Assembly: GCA_023548195.1 (NCBI GenBank)
Contig: JAJHZJ010000009.1
Location: 5,482,715 to 5,546,714, forward strand
Direction of reading: 5' to 3'
DNA length: 64,000 nucleotides
Source of the DNA: Bettongia penicillata ogilbyi
Lineage: Eukaryota; Chordata; Mammalia; Diprotodontia; Potoroidae
A model generated the notes under the pieces. That model was given only the letters and a program-made list of their open reading frames with translations, did no database searches and had not been told where the DNA came from. Position 1 is the first letter of the stretch. Each line of letters starts with the position of its first letter. The position numbers and the translations under genes are program-made. Shown here one piece after another: positions 36,541-49,605 of the stretch.

Positions 36541-36735
36541 TTTAACAAACTTGCTTTATGCTAGAGATTATTTTTTTCTGTGCCATGAACACCTTTGGTA
36601 GTCTGGTGGAGATGATGGACTCCTCAGGACAATGCTTTTAAATGTATAGGATAAAATAAATAGGATTATAAAGGAAATCTATTATATTGGAATGCAGTTA
36701 GCAAAATACTTATTTTTTTTTAAATTCATAGACCT
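36541..36735 (+). mobile_element. DNA transposon fragment
   Basis: gccatgaacacctttggtag, tctggtggagatgatggact, then ggattataaaggaaatctat. Same family as 25177 and 49276. Confidence 0.6.
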
Positions 36736-37085
36736 CTGTCAATCAGTAAACATCTATTAAGCACTTACTATGTGCCAGGCACGATCCTGGAGATACTAAG
36801 AAAGGCAAAAAGTCTCTTCCTGGTAGTGTACAGTTTCATACAGCAAAAAGCATGCAAACAATGCTGTATAAATAAACTATACAAAGGTGAAATTGGAAAT
36901 AATTAATAGAGAAAAGACATTAGAATTGAGGGGGATGCGGGAAGGCTTCCTGGAGAAGGTAGGATTTTAACTGAGACTTGAAGGAAGCCAGGAGGCAGAG
37001 ATGAGGAAAGAGAACATTCCAGGCATGGGGGATGGCCAAAAAAATGCTTGGAGTCGGGAGATGAAGTGTTCCCTGTTCTATTCAA
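36735..37085 (-). mobile_element. L2 LINE, antisense
   Basis: taagcacttactatgtgcca, then ggaaggcttcctggagaagg, then gaacattccaggcatggggg. Confidence 0.8.
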
Positions 37086-37699
37086 ATGCCTGGCATTCAA
37101 GTCCTATCCTCTGCTCCCCAGGGAAGGTTGGCCATGTCAATGACACTCTTTCAGCTTCAATTTCTTCACTTGCAAAATAAGGAGTTGGAATAATTAATTA
37201 CAACATTGCTTTTGGTCTGAAACTGTGATTTTATTGGTGGAGAGAACCCTCAGTGAAGAAATTTCCTCTCCCAGTGAAGATCAGCACCTTTTCTGTAACC
37301 TATAGTCTTAGAAGGTTGAATGGGAGCCCTGAAAAGTTAAGCAACCTTGCCCAGCATGACAAAGTCAATACTGGCTTTTTGTCATTGATGATGACGTTGT
37401 TTAGTCATTTCAAGGAGTATTCCAACTCCAGCTTATGGTCCTGAGACAAATTCTCTCTATATGTGATAGAATAAAATAGAATAAAAATAAATATTTAAAA
37501 CCAACTAATCGACCGTCCCAGGAGCATGTACAAGATAAAGTACAGGTCTGTCTGTGTAGAATAAATGGTAATTTGCTATGAAAATGCTTTCTCCTCTTGG
37601 TCTTACAACAATCCACTTCTAACTTCTTAACTCTTCAATTATTTCTTTTCTGATCGCCACATAGTGAAGAAAAGGACATTTAATAGGCTATAAACAATT

Positions 37700-38090
37700 A
37701 ATTTACTTATTTAATCAACAAGTGTTTATTATTATGGACGGGGGCTATGCTAAGGATAAACCAAATAAAAAACACACGAACAAAAAAGCTATCCCTACTC
37801 TCAAGAAGCTATGATTCTTTTAGGAGCTAGGGGATAGGAAGGAGGTCAAGAAGGACCACATGTTATACTGATCAATAAAGGCAAGATGAACTTAAAGTAA
37901 TTGGAAAGAGCGTGCTAGCAACTGGAAGGACATAGGAAATGATACTTGAACTGATCCTTGAAAGAAACTAGGAGTTCTGAAAAGTGGAGGTGAGGAACAA
38001 GAGGATTTCAGGCACGGGGGACAGCTGGCAAGGAGATAGAAGACGGAAGGCGATCTATGAGAAATGTCATTGGGAGGCCAGTATCATCTA
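37700..38090 (-). mobile_element. L2 LINE, antisense
   Basis: caacaagtgtttattattat, ctctcaagaagctatgattc, then gaaagaaactaggagttctg. Confidence 0.65.
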
Positions 38091-38562
38091 GCCTAAGGAA
38101 CACTGAAATAGGACGCAAAGTCAAAAGCACCGGTACTTCTCTACCTCCTCTCTCAATGTTCAGCATCTCCTGGGATGTTTATTTCCATTCTAGTGTGGCC
38201 CTGGAGAAGGAGTCTAGAACAGGATCATATCTTTAATCATCCAGTGATGCCTGACGAGTATCTCATGGTTCTTTGGCAGATATAGCATCTGTCCTAAATC
38301 AGAATCCTTCATTATGGTAGGAAGCAAAGTGAGTAATGGGCCCCTCAGACCACAAGACTATCTACTGTGGCAGGTATGTGATAATCAATTAGCACAATAG
38401 CATTTAAGATTATTTTTATGGTTCAAATAGTGAACTCTCTCAATTTAGACAAAGTAGTACACTGCCTCTTTTCTGACCAGCAGGAGTTTTACATCCATGA
38501 TAAAATTATCATCGTCTCCTTGATAATGTTTCCCTGGGTTGTAAATTCCCCCTTCCAATCTA

Positions 38563-38814
<252 letters not shown>

Positions 38815-39784
38815 TTATGTTACCTCTAACATCTGATCTTAATTTTTAAGGTCTCATTCTTGAGAAAAAGTATTTATTTCTAATACTATTTTCTCCCCTT
38901 TAGGCACATTTTAAAAATCTAGAAAACAAGAACAACAGATCGGTAGAGTCAAAAAAATTCATTTTTCTGGGGTCCTACTTTCCCGATCCAAACTTCATTA
39001 AGTATACTTTGCTCTTTGTACTCCATTTTAAATTTTAGTGCCCTTAAATTCGTAGATGCACACTATCACCCACATTTATAAACTGTTGCTCTTATTCCCA
39101 TTAATAATCCCCTGCATCTTTTCTAAACTGGAGAGTTTCTTTTTGAGGAGAAAAAAATTGCAAATGAATGGAGAAGACTAACTCCATCCAATATTTGAAG
39201 GAGAGCCAGATACCTATTAATCTTACAATTTCTAATACTTTTGGGGGAAAGCAAAAATCAAAGAACTAAAAGCAGCACAGACATTTAAGAGCTCAAAGGA
39301 AAAGTGCTTGTCCTCCTTTCAATTCCAACTTAATTTCATTTAATGACCAAGGTCCCGATCTTGGCTTTGCCCATGCTGCCTTTGTCAATAGTTTCCTACC
39401 TTTCTTTTCGCCTCAGTTTGCTCATCTGTAAAATAAGGGGTTTGAAGTGGGTCATGTTTAGAGTCTCTTCCCTGTGATTCTCTGGTTTAGTCCTGTGTCC
39501 CTTCTTTGACAGGAGGTAGAAAGTGGAAAATGAATGACATATACATACTTTTCTACTCCAGTGGATTTAAGTTAAAAGTAGTCATTTATAGGGCTTATTT
39601 AGCTTTGGGGGAAATAGAAAATCATATCTAAAACTGAATTTCCTCCCTCAATTTACTTCCAGGCTTAACCTTCCATTTTCTGTTAACACATCCCTGCCAT
39701 TCCAAGGTTTCCTAGACTTATAACTCTTTCTCTTTATTCTGCCTCCTCCCCTCCCCTAACCCTATCCTTATCGGATGAATTACC

Positions 39785-39845
39785 AAAATTTTTCTTCATT
39801 CTTCCTTCTTTCTTTTCTTTCTTTCTTCTTTTCTTCCTTCCAGAA
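39785..39845 (+). repeat. TTTC/TTCC pyrimidine tract
   Basis: Sixty bases of nearly pure C/T (ttctttcttttctttctttc). Confidence 0.85.
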
Positions 39846-39904
39846 TCTATCCCTCCTCCTTATTTCTAAATTCATCACCCTAGTTCAAGTACTTACCCCA
39901 TCAC

Positions 39905-40492
39905 ACTGGGCAAGCAGTGTGGTAGAGTATGAAGAACACTGGATTTATTTCAAGACAAACTGAGTTTGAAATCCAGTTCTGCTACTTACTACCTATGTGA
40001 TCTTGGGCAAGTCATTTCCTTTCTCTGGGCCTTAATTTCTTCTTTGTAAAATCAGGGAAATAGATGACTTCTGAGGTCCCTTTCAGCTCTAAATCAGTGA
40101 TGGCTGCAATAGCCCCCTAGCTCCCTCCCCACTTTATCCTGTAGACTTCTGACACAACAATCATTTAATACAATATTTTGTCCTTCTGCATAAGTGCTTA
40201 TAGTAGCTCTTGCTCATCCATCAGATTAAATCTAAATACCTCCACCTACCATTTAGGACCTCAGAAATTGATGCTACCTTATGGGAGGATGACATGGCAT
40301 TTTGTAAAATATTGGACTTGGTTTAAGAAAGACCTGAGGTCAAATCCTATTTTATTTGCTAGCCATGCAACTGTAGGCAAGTCTCTTCTCCTCCCCAATA
40401 CTCACTTTCTTCATCTATAAAATTAACAGTTTGGGTTTAAAGGTCTCTGATGTCCTTTCTAGCTCTAAATCTATGATCCTATGAGCTATCCA
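39905..40492 (+). mobile_element. Two sense THER-type SINEs flanking L2 sequence
   Basis: SINE at 39905-40115 (cttgggcaagtcatttcctt, tccctttcagctctaaatca) and at 40285-40492 (aaatctatgatcctatgagc at its end). Between them is L2-like sequence (ccatcagattaaatctaaat). Confidence 0.65.
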
Positions 40493-40499
40493 ATCTGAT

Positions 40500-40770
40500 G
40501 TCAAATTACCAGTTAGCCAACGTTAAGAGCCCACTACGTGCCAGGCATCATGTTAAGCTCCCAATGTGGCTCCTCTGTTCCAGTCTCTTGCACTCTGTAT
40601 GTTCATTACCATCTTTCTGGCTTTGCTCCTTCTGTTTCCCATCATGGAATGGCTTTCCTCTTCCTCTCATGTAGTCAGATTCTAAACTTCCAGCTCTGGA
40701 TTTGCCTTCAACCTTCCATAATTAAACCTATCTCATGATAATCCTTCCTCAACCGCATAATCACATAATT
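40500..40770 (+). mobile_element. L2-like fragment, sense
   Basis: tggctcctctgttccagtct, then atcatggaatggctttcctc, then attaaacctatctcatgata; diverged. Confidence 0.5.
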
Positions 40771-40819
40771 TGTATCATGACTTGAAAAAGTTTTCTAGTT
40801 TTTTCACATCTGTATTTTT

Positions 40820-41625
40820 GACTAGATGGTAAGGATTTATTAAGCATCTACTATATGTCAGGCATTGTTAGAGGCTACAGACCCTAAGAATAAAGTTAAA
40901 GAGTCCGTGCCCTCAAGGAACTCACATCCTGGTGAGGCAGAGAGGGAAATTTTGTTATTCAGTCATGTTGAACTCTTCACAGACCACGGAATTTTATTGG
41001 CAAAGATTACTGGATTTGTCCTTTCCTTCTCCACTGGATTAATGCAAACAGAGGTTAAGTGACTTGCCTACAATTAGGTAGCTAGGAAGTTTCTCAGGCG
41101 GGATTTGAACTCAGGGCCTCCTGACTCCAAGCCTAGCATCAACCCATGAGTCATCTAGCTGCCCTGGAGGTGTGGCAGTAAGTACAGCATGCACAGAACA
41201 AGAAAATACCAAAAAAGTATACAAAGGAAATGTAACATAAATTGTGGGTAGGAAGCACTAAGAATGGAGGGGCTCACAGATAATGAGGTGATCTTTGACC
41301 TGAACCTTGACTGGACCTAGGAATTTCAAAAAAAGGAGAAGGTGAAGAGGGAGAGTGTTCCACGCATGGAGATTGACATAAAGGTGAGACTCAGAATGCT
41401 ATACGCAGGGACAGCAAGAAGTCCAATTTGGCTGGAAAATAGATTGCACAAGGAGACAAAATGAGAAATTAGTCTAAGAAGATGAGTTGGAACCCGATGA
41501 TAAAGGGCTTTAAACACCAAAGAATTTAATCTTAGAGGTAAGAAGGAGCCATTGAAACTTCTTGAGTAGGGAAGAGATATGACCAGAGTCATGCTTTAGG
41601 GATGTTAATCTGGCAGCCACCTGGA
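40820..41625 (-). mobile_element. L2 LINE, antisense, split by a SINE
   Basis: L2 3' end complement (tattaagcatctactatatg), SINE insertion at 40953-41165, then L2 continues (gagagtgttccacgcatgga, gataaagggctttaaacacc, ggagccattgaaacttcttg). Confidence 0.75.
40953..41165 (-). mobile_element. Marsupial CORE-SINE, antisense, nested in L2
   Basis: ttattcagtcatgttgaact, gaggttaagtgacttgccta, ggatttgaactcagggcctc, ending tcatctagctgccc. Confidence 0.85.
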
Positions 41626-41810
41626 AAACTAATTAGAGAGTGGGGAGCATCCTTGAGGATAAGGCCAGGGTCTTCTACTTCTTTTGAATCCATCACATAA
41701 CCTTTAAAAATATTAACAATACACCAGGCTCTAGATAAGTTGAAGTGCTGCTTGAACAGATTTTCAGACCAGTATGGATGAGAATGCATTATTCTTCAGT
41801 ATTTGTACTA

Positions 41811-42059
<249 letters not shown>

Positions 42060-43574
42060 TCAATGCAGCATTTACATCATCCCAACTCAGATCAAGCAAT
42101 TTGTTCTTACAACACAATGGGTTCAAAGCCATGCACAAGATCCATCACTTGTACTTTAAGAAATCAAATGTTTGCTAACTTGTTGAATGGATTAGAGGGC
42201 ACCATGTTAAAATATTTATGAGGTTCCCTCCTTTAGCAAAGCTCTTCATTTCACGATTCATGAACTGAATCTTTTTTATTTTCTTTCAGATGTTAATAGT
42301 CTCTTCACGGAGCAGATTCTCTGAGACTCGGAATCTGTGGATGTCCAAACCACTGATTCTTGGACTAAGAGGACCTTGATAGATCCTCCAGACAGGACTA
42401 CATAGAAAACTTTCTGGTTTGAAAAGTATCATTTTCTTTAAAAATCTCTAAGGCAAAAATACTGTATTTTTTTTATTCAGTTGGGGATGACAACTCTATT
42501 CTGATCAAATGCTCCCAGAATATCTTCTGCAGATAGTGAGGTAAAAGGATAGGCATTGATCTGAAAAATGACCACCCCACCAATAAAGGTCTATTCAATC
42601 CCTCTCATTTGTAACATTAGGCTTCAAAATTTAAGAAGAAAGTAAAGAAATTGGAGAAAATCCAGGGGACCCAAAAAGTAATGAGTAGAGGGTTGAAACA
42701 CAGGCTATCCCAAAAGTCTTCATGTAGCTTTAAGCTTTAGTAGTTTAAAGTTGCACTCAGAGTTTTGGAACATGCTAAGTATGACTCCAGAAGAAAAGGT
42801 TGAGGAATCAGTCTTCTAGCTAGAAATATATGCAACTAGCCCAGATTCCATAAGCACTAAACAAGATGTAATGGCCTTAAATTATAAAAGGAAGGATTTT
42901 GACTGGGTTTAAGAATTTCTTCCTGACAGGGCCTATTAAATATAGAATTGGTTACCAAGTGACATCCCCTAAGGGCTTTCAGGAGAAGAAATGACACCTG
43001 TCTGGAGTGGTTTAAAAGTAGCCCTGCATGGAGCCAGAGAAATGGACAAAATGATGCATACAAGTCATAATTTGAGTTGGAATTGAACAATGAGTTTATA
43101 CTACTCCTTCTCCTTCCCAAAAAAAAAAATAAGCAATTAGGACTAGTAAGTCAAATTCCCATGAGAAACCAAAAGTAATTATATCTAAAATAGCTCCATC
43201 CAGCTGAATAATCAATGTTCTTCTCCACTGGTGATGACTGAATAATGCTTCCAAAGACTCAACCCTTACACTGGGAGTTGCTACTAATAAGGACAGAGAA
43301 GCATATGCATAGGATAGAAGAGTCATCATGGGACAGATTATAGGATAGCTAATGCTGAGAAGCCAAATCTGCTATATAAACTATAGCAAAAACAAACAAA
43401 AAAAAACCTTGACGTTTTCAAAGGACAAACCATCAAAATATCTCAAGTTCAATTCCCAAAAAAAAGCTATTGTAAACTATCTGAACTTTTAAAAATATAC
43501 AGCTAAGAACAATAAGTGAGTCATTTCTATCAAAAGTCCGTGAAATGTATACTCTAAATCAGACTGCTGCCATC

Positions 43575-43695
43575 TTGGTGAGGGAGGAGGGGAAGGAAGG
43601 AGGAAGAGAAATTCAGAACTCAAAATTACATAAAAAATCTTAATGTTAAAAACTATCTTTACATGTAACTGGAAAAAATAGAATTATGTTTTTAA
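43575..43695 (+). mobile_element. L1 3' end, sense
   Basis: gggaggaggggaaggaagga, cagaactcaaaattacataa and ctttacatgtaactggaaaa match the L1 3' terminus seen at 18940-19010. Confidence 0.65.
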
Positions 43696-43861
43696 AAAAA
43701 GTCAATGAAAGCAAACTTTCCATTAGTAAGGATTAATAAGGAAAAATCTTTGGATATCCAGGGCTTCGGTTGCCTTATGTACTTATTCCATACCAATATA
43801 TTTTATGCTGCTGAAAAGGAGAACCAGTCCTAGAAGTAGGTCAACAAAGCCTAGTAAGAAA

Positions 43862-44055
43862 GAGGAAGCTTGATGCAGTGCTAGATATGGAGGCAGAGTG
43901 CCTGGGTTTGAGTCCTTCATACCCACTCCCTATGTGCCCTAGAGAGCAGGGATCACTTCATACCTCTGGGCCTCAGTTTCCTCAACTTTAAGATAAAGGG
44001 GTCAGGTGACATCACTGCCAAGTTCCTGAAGTTCTAGCTCTAAATCTATGATCTG
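43862..44055 (+). mobile_element. THER-type SINE, sense
   Basis: gatatggaggcagagtgcct, gggcctcagtttcctcaact, then ctagctctaaatctatgatc. Confidence 0.7.
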
Positions 44056-44114
44056 GGTACAATTCATCAATTATTTCTTTCCCGTAAATGATTAGATTGT
44101 GTCTTTAATGTATC

Positions 44115-44345
44115 TCCATTTGTGATTGTTCAGTCATATCCAACTCTTTGTGACCCCATTTGGAATTTTCTTGGATATTGGAGTGTCATTTCCTTCTCCA
44201 GTTTGTTTTGCATATGAGGAAACTGAGGAAACAGTGTTAAGTGACTAGTAAGCTAGTAAGTGTCTGAAGCCAAATTTGAGTTTAGGAAGATAAGTCATTC
44301 TAACTTCAGATCCAATATTTTATCTGCTGCACTACCTAGCTGTCC
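44115..44345 (-). mobile_element. Marsupial CORE-SINE, antisense
   Basis: tcagtcatatccaactcttt, then gcatatgaggaaactgagga, then ctgcactacctagctgtcc. Confidence 0.8.
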
Positions 44346-44429
44346 TTGTATCTCCACACTGTTTCTTAACTCTCTGGATACATACATAATAAGATAAAAA
44401 TAACTGATAATCAAATCAGCAATTTAATT

Positions 44430-44650
44430 CAGTAGGTATCAATTAAGCACTGTTAGGGTACATTGTCATATAGAAAGTATTTGTAGAACATAGTAAAGAC
44501 CAAAGAAAGTCCTTGTCCCCAAGGAGCTCATAATCCAAAAGATGTAGGAAGGGGCGGGGAGAGCAGGCTTGCTATATACAGAAGAATATGTTAATTACAG
44601 TATTGGGTTGAAGGGGAGAAATCAGTCAGAGTTTGATCCAGCAGATTGGA
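44430..44650 (-). mobile_element. L2 fragment, antisense
   Basis: gtaggtatcaattaagcact, then gtccccaaggagctcataat. Confidence 0.55.
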
Positions 44651-45173
44651 GAATGAGTGGGGTTGAGAAAACTTACCAAATTTCAGAGAGACACAGAAAG
44701 GTATGGCGATCAAAAGCATTTTATTGACCTCTTTGTAAATAATTTTGGTTCTACTCTGTTTAAGGCTAGAGTAAGATTTTGCCTCTTGCTTTAACCAGTT
44801 TTGAATTTAAACAATTCTTGTTGATTCAACAAGAATTTAAGCAAGTTTCATTTCTTCAGTTTTTGCCTGTGTGTGTTTTATGTTACAGGTTAAAGGAAAG
44901 AAAGGATGTGGTATGGCAGACCGTGCTGACTTCATCTAAGATTCAAAGGCAAAGGGGGAGAGACCTGGCCTGTGGATAAGAGGTAATATCACTAAACACT
45001 AGCAATATAGGAAACTGACAGTAGCATAGAGGCAGTTTCTGGAGAAGAGTACTGGCATTCCCCTTGACAGAGCGCAGCTATTACATAAGCAAAAAGTACT
45101 GATCATGTCCTCATTAAATGCTGCAGGTCTGTGACACACCTGGAAAAAGCATTCCTAAATTCTTTTCTAAACT

Positions 45174-45307
<134 letters not shown>

Positions 45308-45339
45308 TTAAAGAAAGAATAAATTATGCCTTGTGGATA

Positions 45340-45740
45340 TAAAATGAAATACAGTATGTCCTGAGAAGGAGGTGGTTTCAGACAACCTGGGAAGACTTAG
45401 AGGAACTTAAGCAGAAGGAAATTAGCAGAGCCAGGAGAACAATCTATACTATAAGATGGCAGAAACAACCAACTCTGAAAGACTAAGAATGCTGACCCAT
45501 GCAAGAACCAATCACAACTGTAGAAGAGCAATGATTCTACCTATCTCTTTACAGTGAGGCGATAGACAAATAAGGACAATGAAATACACATTTTTAATGT
45601 GGCCAGTGTGGAAATCTGCCTGTTGGACTACGTATATTTGTTACAAGAGTTTTGTTTTCATTTTTTACCTCTGGAGATGGAGGTGAGAGGAAGAGAAAAT
45701 ATACCAATTGGGGAAAAAAAGTGTTTGGTTTTTTTAATTT
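45340..45740 (+). mobile_element. L1 3' UTR, sense
   Basis: cctgggaagacttagaggaa, tagcagagccaggagaacaa, then atatttgttacaagagtttt: standard L1 3' order. It starts about 45 bp upstream of the exon 5 acceptor. Confidence 0.75.
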
Positions 45741-46529
45741 TGTAAGTCAGTGCTAATAAGGAGTTAACTTCCTGAGTCACCCCTATGTTGGCAATTAATA
45801 TGGTCAGATTAACTTGGGCAACTTCCTGGGAAAGCAGACAACCCACGATCTGGGGCTGAGTTTGTCAAAGTCAGCATAAACCAGTAGCTGAAAGATGTTT
45901 CCAGAGCACTGCACTGCATGAGTCAATTCCATAAGTGTGCATCACTTTGTACGTGAATATAGACAGATTTTCTTAACATCAAGTAACCAAGAAGATACAC
46001 CTTATTCATCTCTAACATAAGTCAGGCAAAGACCAGTTTTTATGTATCTGTGCCTGATTCAATTCAAAATCAACTCTCAAATGAGTGTTGATCATGTTAC
46101 AAGTGAAAGAATGAAGACTATAACTCTTTAAAAATGCAAGTTGGTATTTTTGGAAACAAGGGCAACCATACTCTTGAGAACGAGATGGCAGGAAAAACTA
46201 GGCTGCCATAAAACTGTCAACCCTAATCCTAGGCATTCTTCTACAATATAATGAGAGGGGAAGGGAGGAGGCTATATATAGACATGCCCACACATGTGCA
46301 CTGAAATTGGATAAAGCCTGCTTTGCCCAGGTAGAACACTGGCCCGGACCATTGAGCTAGGGTGAGTTAGTTGGGATCTGTACAGAAAATGCCAATCTCT
46401 CCTCTCTCTGGAGCTCTCCTGATCTACCTCATCAGTAGTTTTTTGGTACAGCAATAAAGAACAGAATACTATCAGAAATTAAGAACTCATCAGAGAAGCC
46501 ACCACTGGAGGCCACTTAAAATAAATCAC

Positions 46530-46705
46530 TTCAGGATTCGGAGTAAATAGCACTGGGCTCAAATCTTAGATTTTTTTGTTTACAACCCATGTAACTCTAG
46601 GCAATCATTTCTCCATCTGAACTTAAGTTTCCTCATCTATAAAAGGATACATCAGACTAGATGCCCTCTAAAAGCCCTTCCACCTTTAAATCTATGGTCT
46701 TCTCA
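46530..46705 (+). mobile_element. THER-type SINE, sense
   Basis: agtttcctcatctataaaag, then cttccacctttaaatctatg. Confidence 0.6.
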
Positions 46706-46984
46706 TCCTAGCTACTCCATAAAAACCCTGAGCAAGTTTTTCTCAGCTTAGCCCCATCTGAGGTTCATCTGTAACCCCTGCAAAGGAAGTTTAGGGGAAT
46801 GAGCAATCACTATTGGCTGGGGCAAGGGGCACAGCGGAAATAGTATGTCCAGAGGACTTTCATATGCAAAAACAGGATAGGTGAATTCACTGGCTTATAG
46901 TATACAACCTCAATTCCCTTCACTTTTTGAAAACTGAAACTCCGCTATTTCCCAACACTGTAGTATGTCTCTGGTTCCCTATAG

Positions 46985-47075
46985 TTAGTCCAAACTCCTT
47001 AAGGACAGCGATTGGTTTTTGTTCTTTTTGTTTTTTTCACACTGAGGGCTTGGCATAGTGTCTGCCACATAGCCT
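46985..47075 (+). mobile_element. L2 3' tail, sense
   Basis: ccaaactccttaaggacagc, then gggcttggcatagtgtctgc. Confidence 0.55.
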
Positions 47076-47689
47076 ACTACCCTTAGCTTGACAGACTGAT
47101 AGTGAGTCCATAGTCATATATGTTCTATATGCTTGCTGGGCCCAGTGACTTGAACTCATAAAGGGTATGTGGTTTCTTTCTTAGAAACTTATGCTCTGAA
47201 CTTAGAAACATATGCTCTAACTTATCAAAAGCATCCCCTGCCTATTATCCATTTTTGTTCTGTCCTTTCCAATCCAAAGATCAGTCTTTCTGACAAAGAA
47301 AACAGAAGCAAAATACAAGTTAAGCAGTTCTATTTTCACTGTCATCCGTTATCTTCATTCTATCCCCCCAAGCTGTGGTCCTATGCAGCTTTAATCCACC
47401 TCTGTTATCCTTAGCTTTCCTTCCCAGTCTCAGCTCACTCTGGGAAATTTAGCTCTCCTGATGTTTTTCTTATAAGACCATGCAGTGGTTTTTCATAAGG
47501 TCCTGTGAATCCTTGGCACCAAAACATGATTCGAATGATTGGTTGAGTCAGGTAGTCCATAAACAATGATTGAACATTTCCTATGTGATAGGCATTTACC
47601 AAGGGCTGAGAATAACAAAGAGCACCAAAAACACAGCCCCTATCCAAGGAAATCCCATTCTAATAGGAAAAACTACATGCAAATAATTA

Positions 47690-47745
47690 TATGTATATAT
47701 ATATATATACATATTTATATATATATAGACACACACATATAAGCT
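47690..47745 (+). repeat. TA/CA microsatellite
   Basis: tatatatatatatatacata followed by an acacacaca run inside the L2. Confidence 0.85.
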
Positions 47746-47751
47746 ATAGAG

Positions 47752-47905
47752 TAGTGTCAAAGTCAAATAAAAACAGATCCTGCATGACTTAAAAAACCAC
47801 AAATTAACATTATCTGTGTTGTACTATATTTTATTTATTTTGTCAAACATTTCCCAATTATGTTTTAATCTTGTTCAAGCTGCTCTAGGGAGTTTGACAC
47901 CTCTG
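47752..47905 (+). mobile_element. hAT-like MITE
   Basis: Imperfect inverted ends: gtgtcaaagtcaa at the left, agtttgacacctctg at the right. The middle has aaccacaaattaacattatc and catttcccaattatgtttta. Same family as the degraded copy at 21998. Confidence 0.7.
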
Positions 47906-48399
47906 GGAAAGAAAGGTAATCTCAGAGAGGAAAGCACTAGCAGTGGGGGAGGCATGAGAAAAGGTGCCCTACAGAGGTTGGGATTTGAGCTGAGTCTTTA
48001 AGGAAACTATAACTCCAAGAGGAGAGAGTGAGGAGAAAGAACATTTCAGGCACGGGGGAGAAACACAGAAGTGAAAAGATGCAAAAAACAGCAAGACCTT
48101 TGTCGTACCAAATCAGAGTACTTAGGGGGACACAAACTATCCAAAGACTAGAAAAGTAGTTGTAAAAAACTTTAAATGCCAAAGTCAGCATTTGATATTT
48201 GATCATAAAGGTAATAGGAAGCCACAGGAATTCACTGAGAAGTGCGACATGATCAGACTTGCACTTTAGGAAGATCACATTTAGAAAATGTACTAAAATA
48301 GAGAGAAACTTGAAGCAGAGAGACCCATCAGAGGAGTCTTGCAATAACCCAAGCCAGAAGAAACAGTGTCAGAGTTGAAGCTACCAAAAGTCACAAATG

Positions 48400-49030
48400 A
48401 TGATGTAGAATGTCTTGATCAGACTCCCACAACCTGGTACTGGGCTACCATGACAGGGATGGAGCATCACTGCCTAGCAAACCTTGCCAGAAGGAACATG
48501 CAAATGTGAGAGAAGTAAAGAAGCTCATCTAAGACTGCCCTTCCACTGGATGATAGAATCGTGAACACTTGGAGGACAGACAAATATGCCTGAGTACAGT
48601 CATATCATGCTTACTGCTAGAACAGCTCTGGCTGAGGTTCACTGGCTGCAAAGTTTATAGCCTGTAGAAAGTACTGTCAGGGTGATTGATCCCTTGGGCT
48701 TCTAAATTCAGCTTTTCACAGCAGCACATCTGCCTGCGGATTGCTACACTGCAGAAGAGAAGTGATAACAAAGTTGAATCTATTGAAGAACAGTGCCCAC
48801 CATGTCTGACATTGAATGAACTTCCAGAGTCTGCTAACGGCATGGACAAAAATGGGATGCCATGCCCCTACAAGATGGCACCTCCATACCTCAAATGTGA
48901 TCAGTTCCTTCTGGACTGCCTATTTCTTTTCTATAAAGTCAACTTTTGGGAGAAATCAAGGCAGGACTGGAATAGGGAACTGTATGAACTCTGAAAAGGT
49001 AACATTCACAATGGTGACTCAACGAATTTA
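48400..49030 (+). other. Unassigned block with overlapping short ORFs
   Basis: Less AT-rich than its surroundings. It holds overlapping plus-strand ORFs (48686-48994, 102 codons; 48816-49031, 71 codons) and an opposite one. I recognise no domain. The 102-codon ORF contains two CPxC/CPY-like cysteine pairs but no obvious family. It could be an old transposon or pseudogene fragment. Confidence 0.3.
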
Positions 49031-49275
49031 GCTCTTTCCCATTGTTTTTGTTCATCTGGAGATAACAAGAGAAAGAGCAAAAGGAAACCAGTTATTTAAG
49101 TTACCATGTGAGTTCTCTCCCTTTGGTGTCCACTAGAAAAACTTAGGGGCTTAAGCAGATCATTGAGGATGTGTGGAAGAAAATTCTGCACTCTGCATTT
49201 TAGTCACAAACCTGTCAGAAATAATGTTTTATTATTTTAAGTTAAATTAATTCTAAGCATCTTCTACTTAGAGGA

Positions 49276-49605
49276 GGGGTTCTTAACATTTTTGTCTCAT
49301 GGACCCCTTTAGCAGTCTGGTAAAGTCTATTGACCCCTTCTCAGAAGGATGTTTTAAATTTCATCAAATAAAATGCACGGGATTATAAAGAAAAGTATTT
49401 TTATGAATGAAATATAGAAATATGTTATGCCTATCATAAATATATAAAACTATAATACACAATTATATATTATACATAACATATAATAAAATAAAATGTA
49501 TAAATTTATTTTTAAAATATATAAATAAATATTATATAAAATGTCATTTTCAAAATATTTTTTATAAAGCTCATGATTCCAAGGTTAAGAATTCCTAACT
49601 GAGAA
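49276..49605 (+). mobile_element. DNA transposon with AT-rich expansion
   Basis: Left end ggggttcttaacatttttgt; right end ccaaggttaagaattcctaa gives an imperfect inverted repeat (ggttcttaac against gttaagaattcc). Inside, 49430-49560 is an almost pure A/T expansion. Confidence 0.65.

Larger units (their letters stand above)
47562..48362 (-). mobile_element. L2 LINE, antisense, split by a hAT-like MITE
   Basis: gaacatttcctatgtgatag, then after the MITE gaacatttcaggcacggggg, gtaataggaagccacaggaa and gaagatcacatttagaaaat. The 135-codon minus-strand ORF here is a translation of this repeat. Confidence 0.75.

Noticed and set aside
47937..48344. 135-codon minus-strand ORF
   Set aside because: Lies entirely in an antisense L2 fragment; its peptide reads like the decayed L2 ORF, not a host gene.
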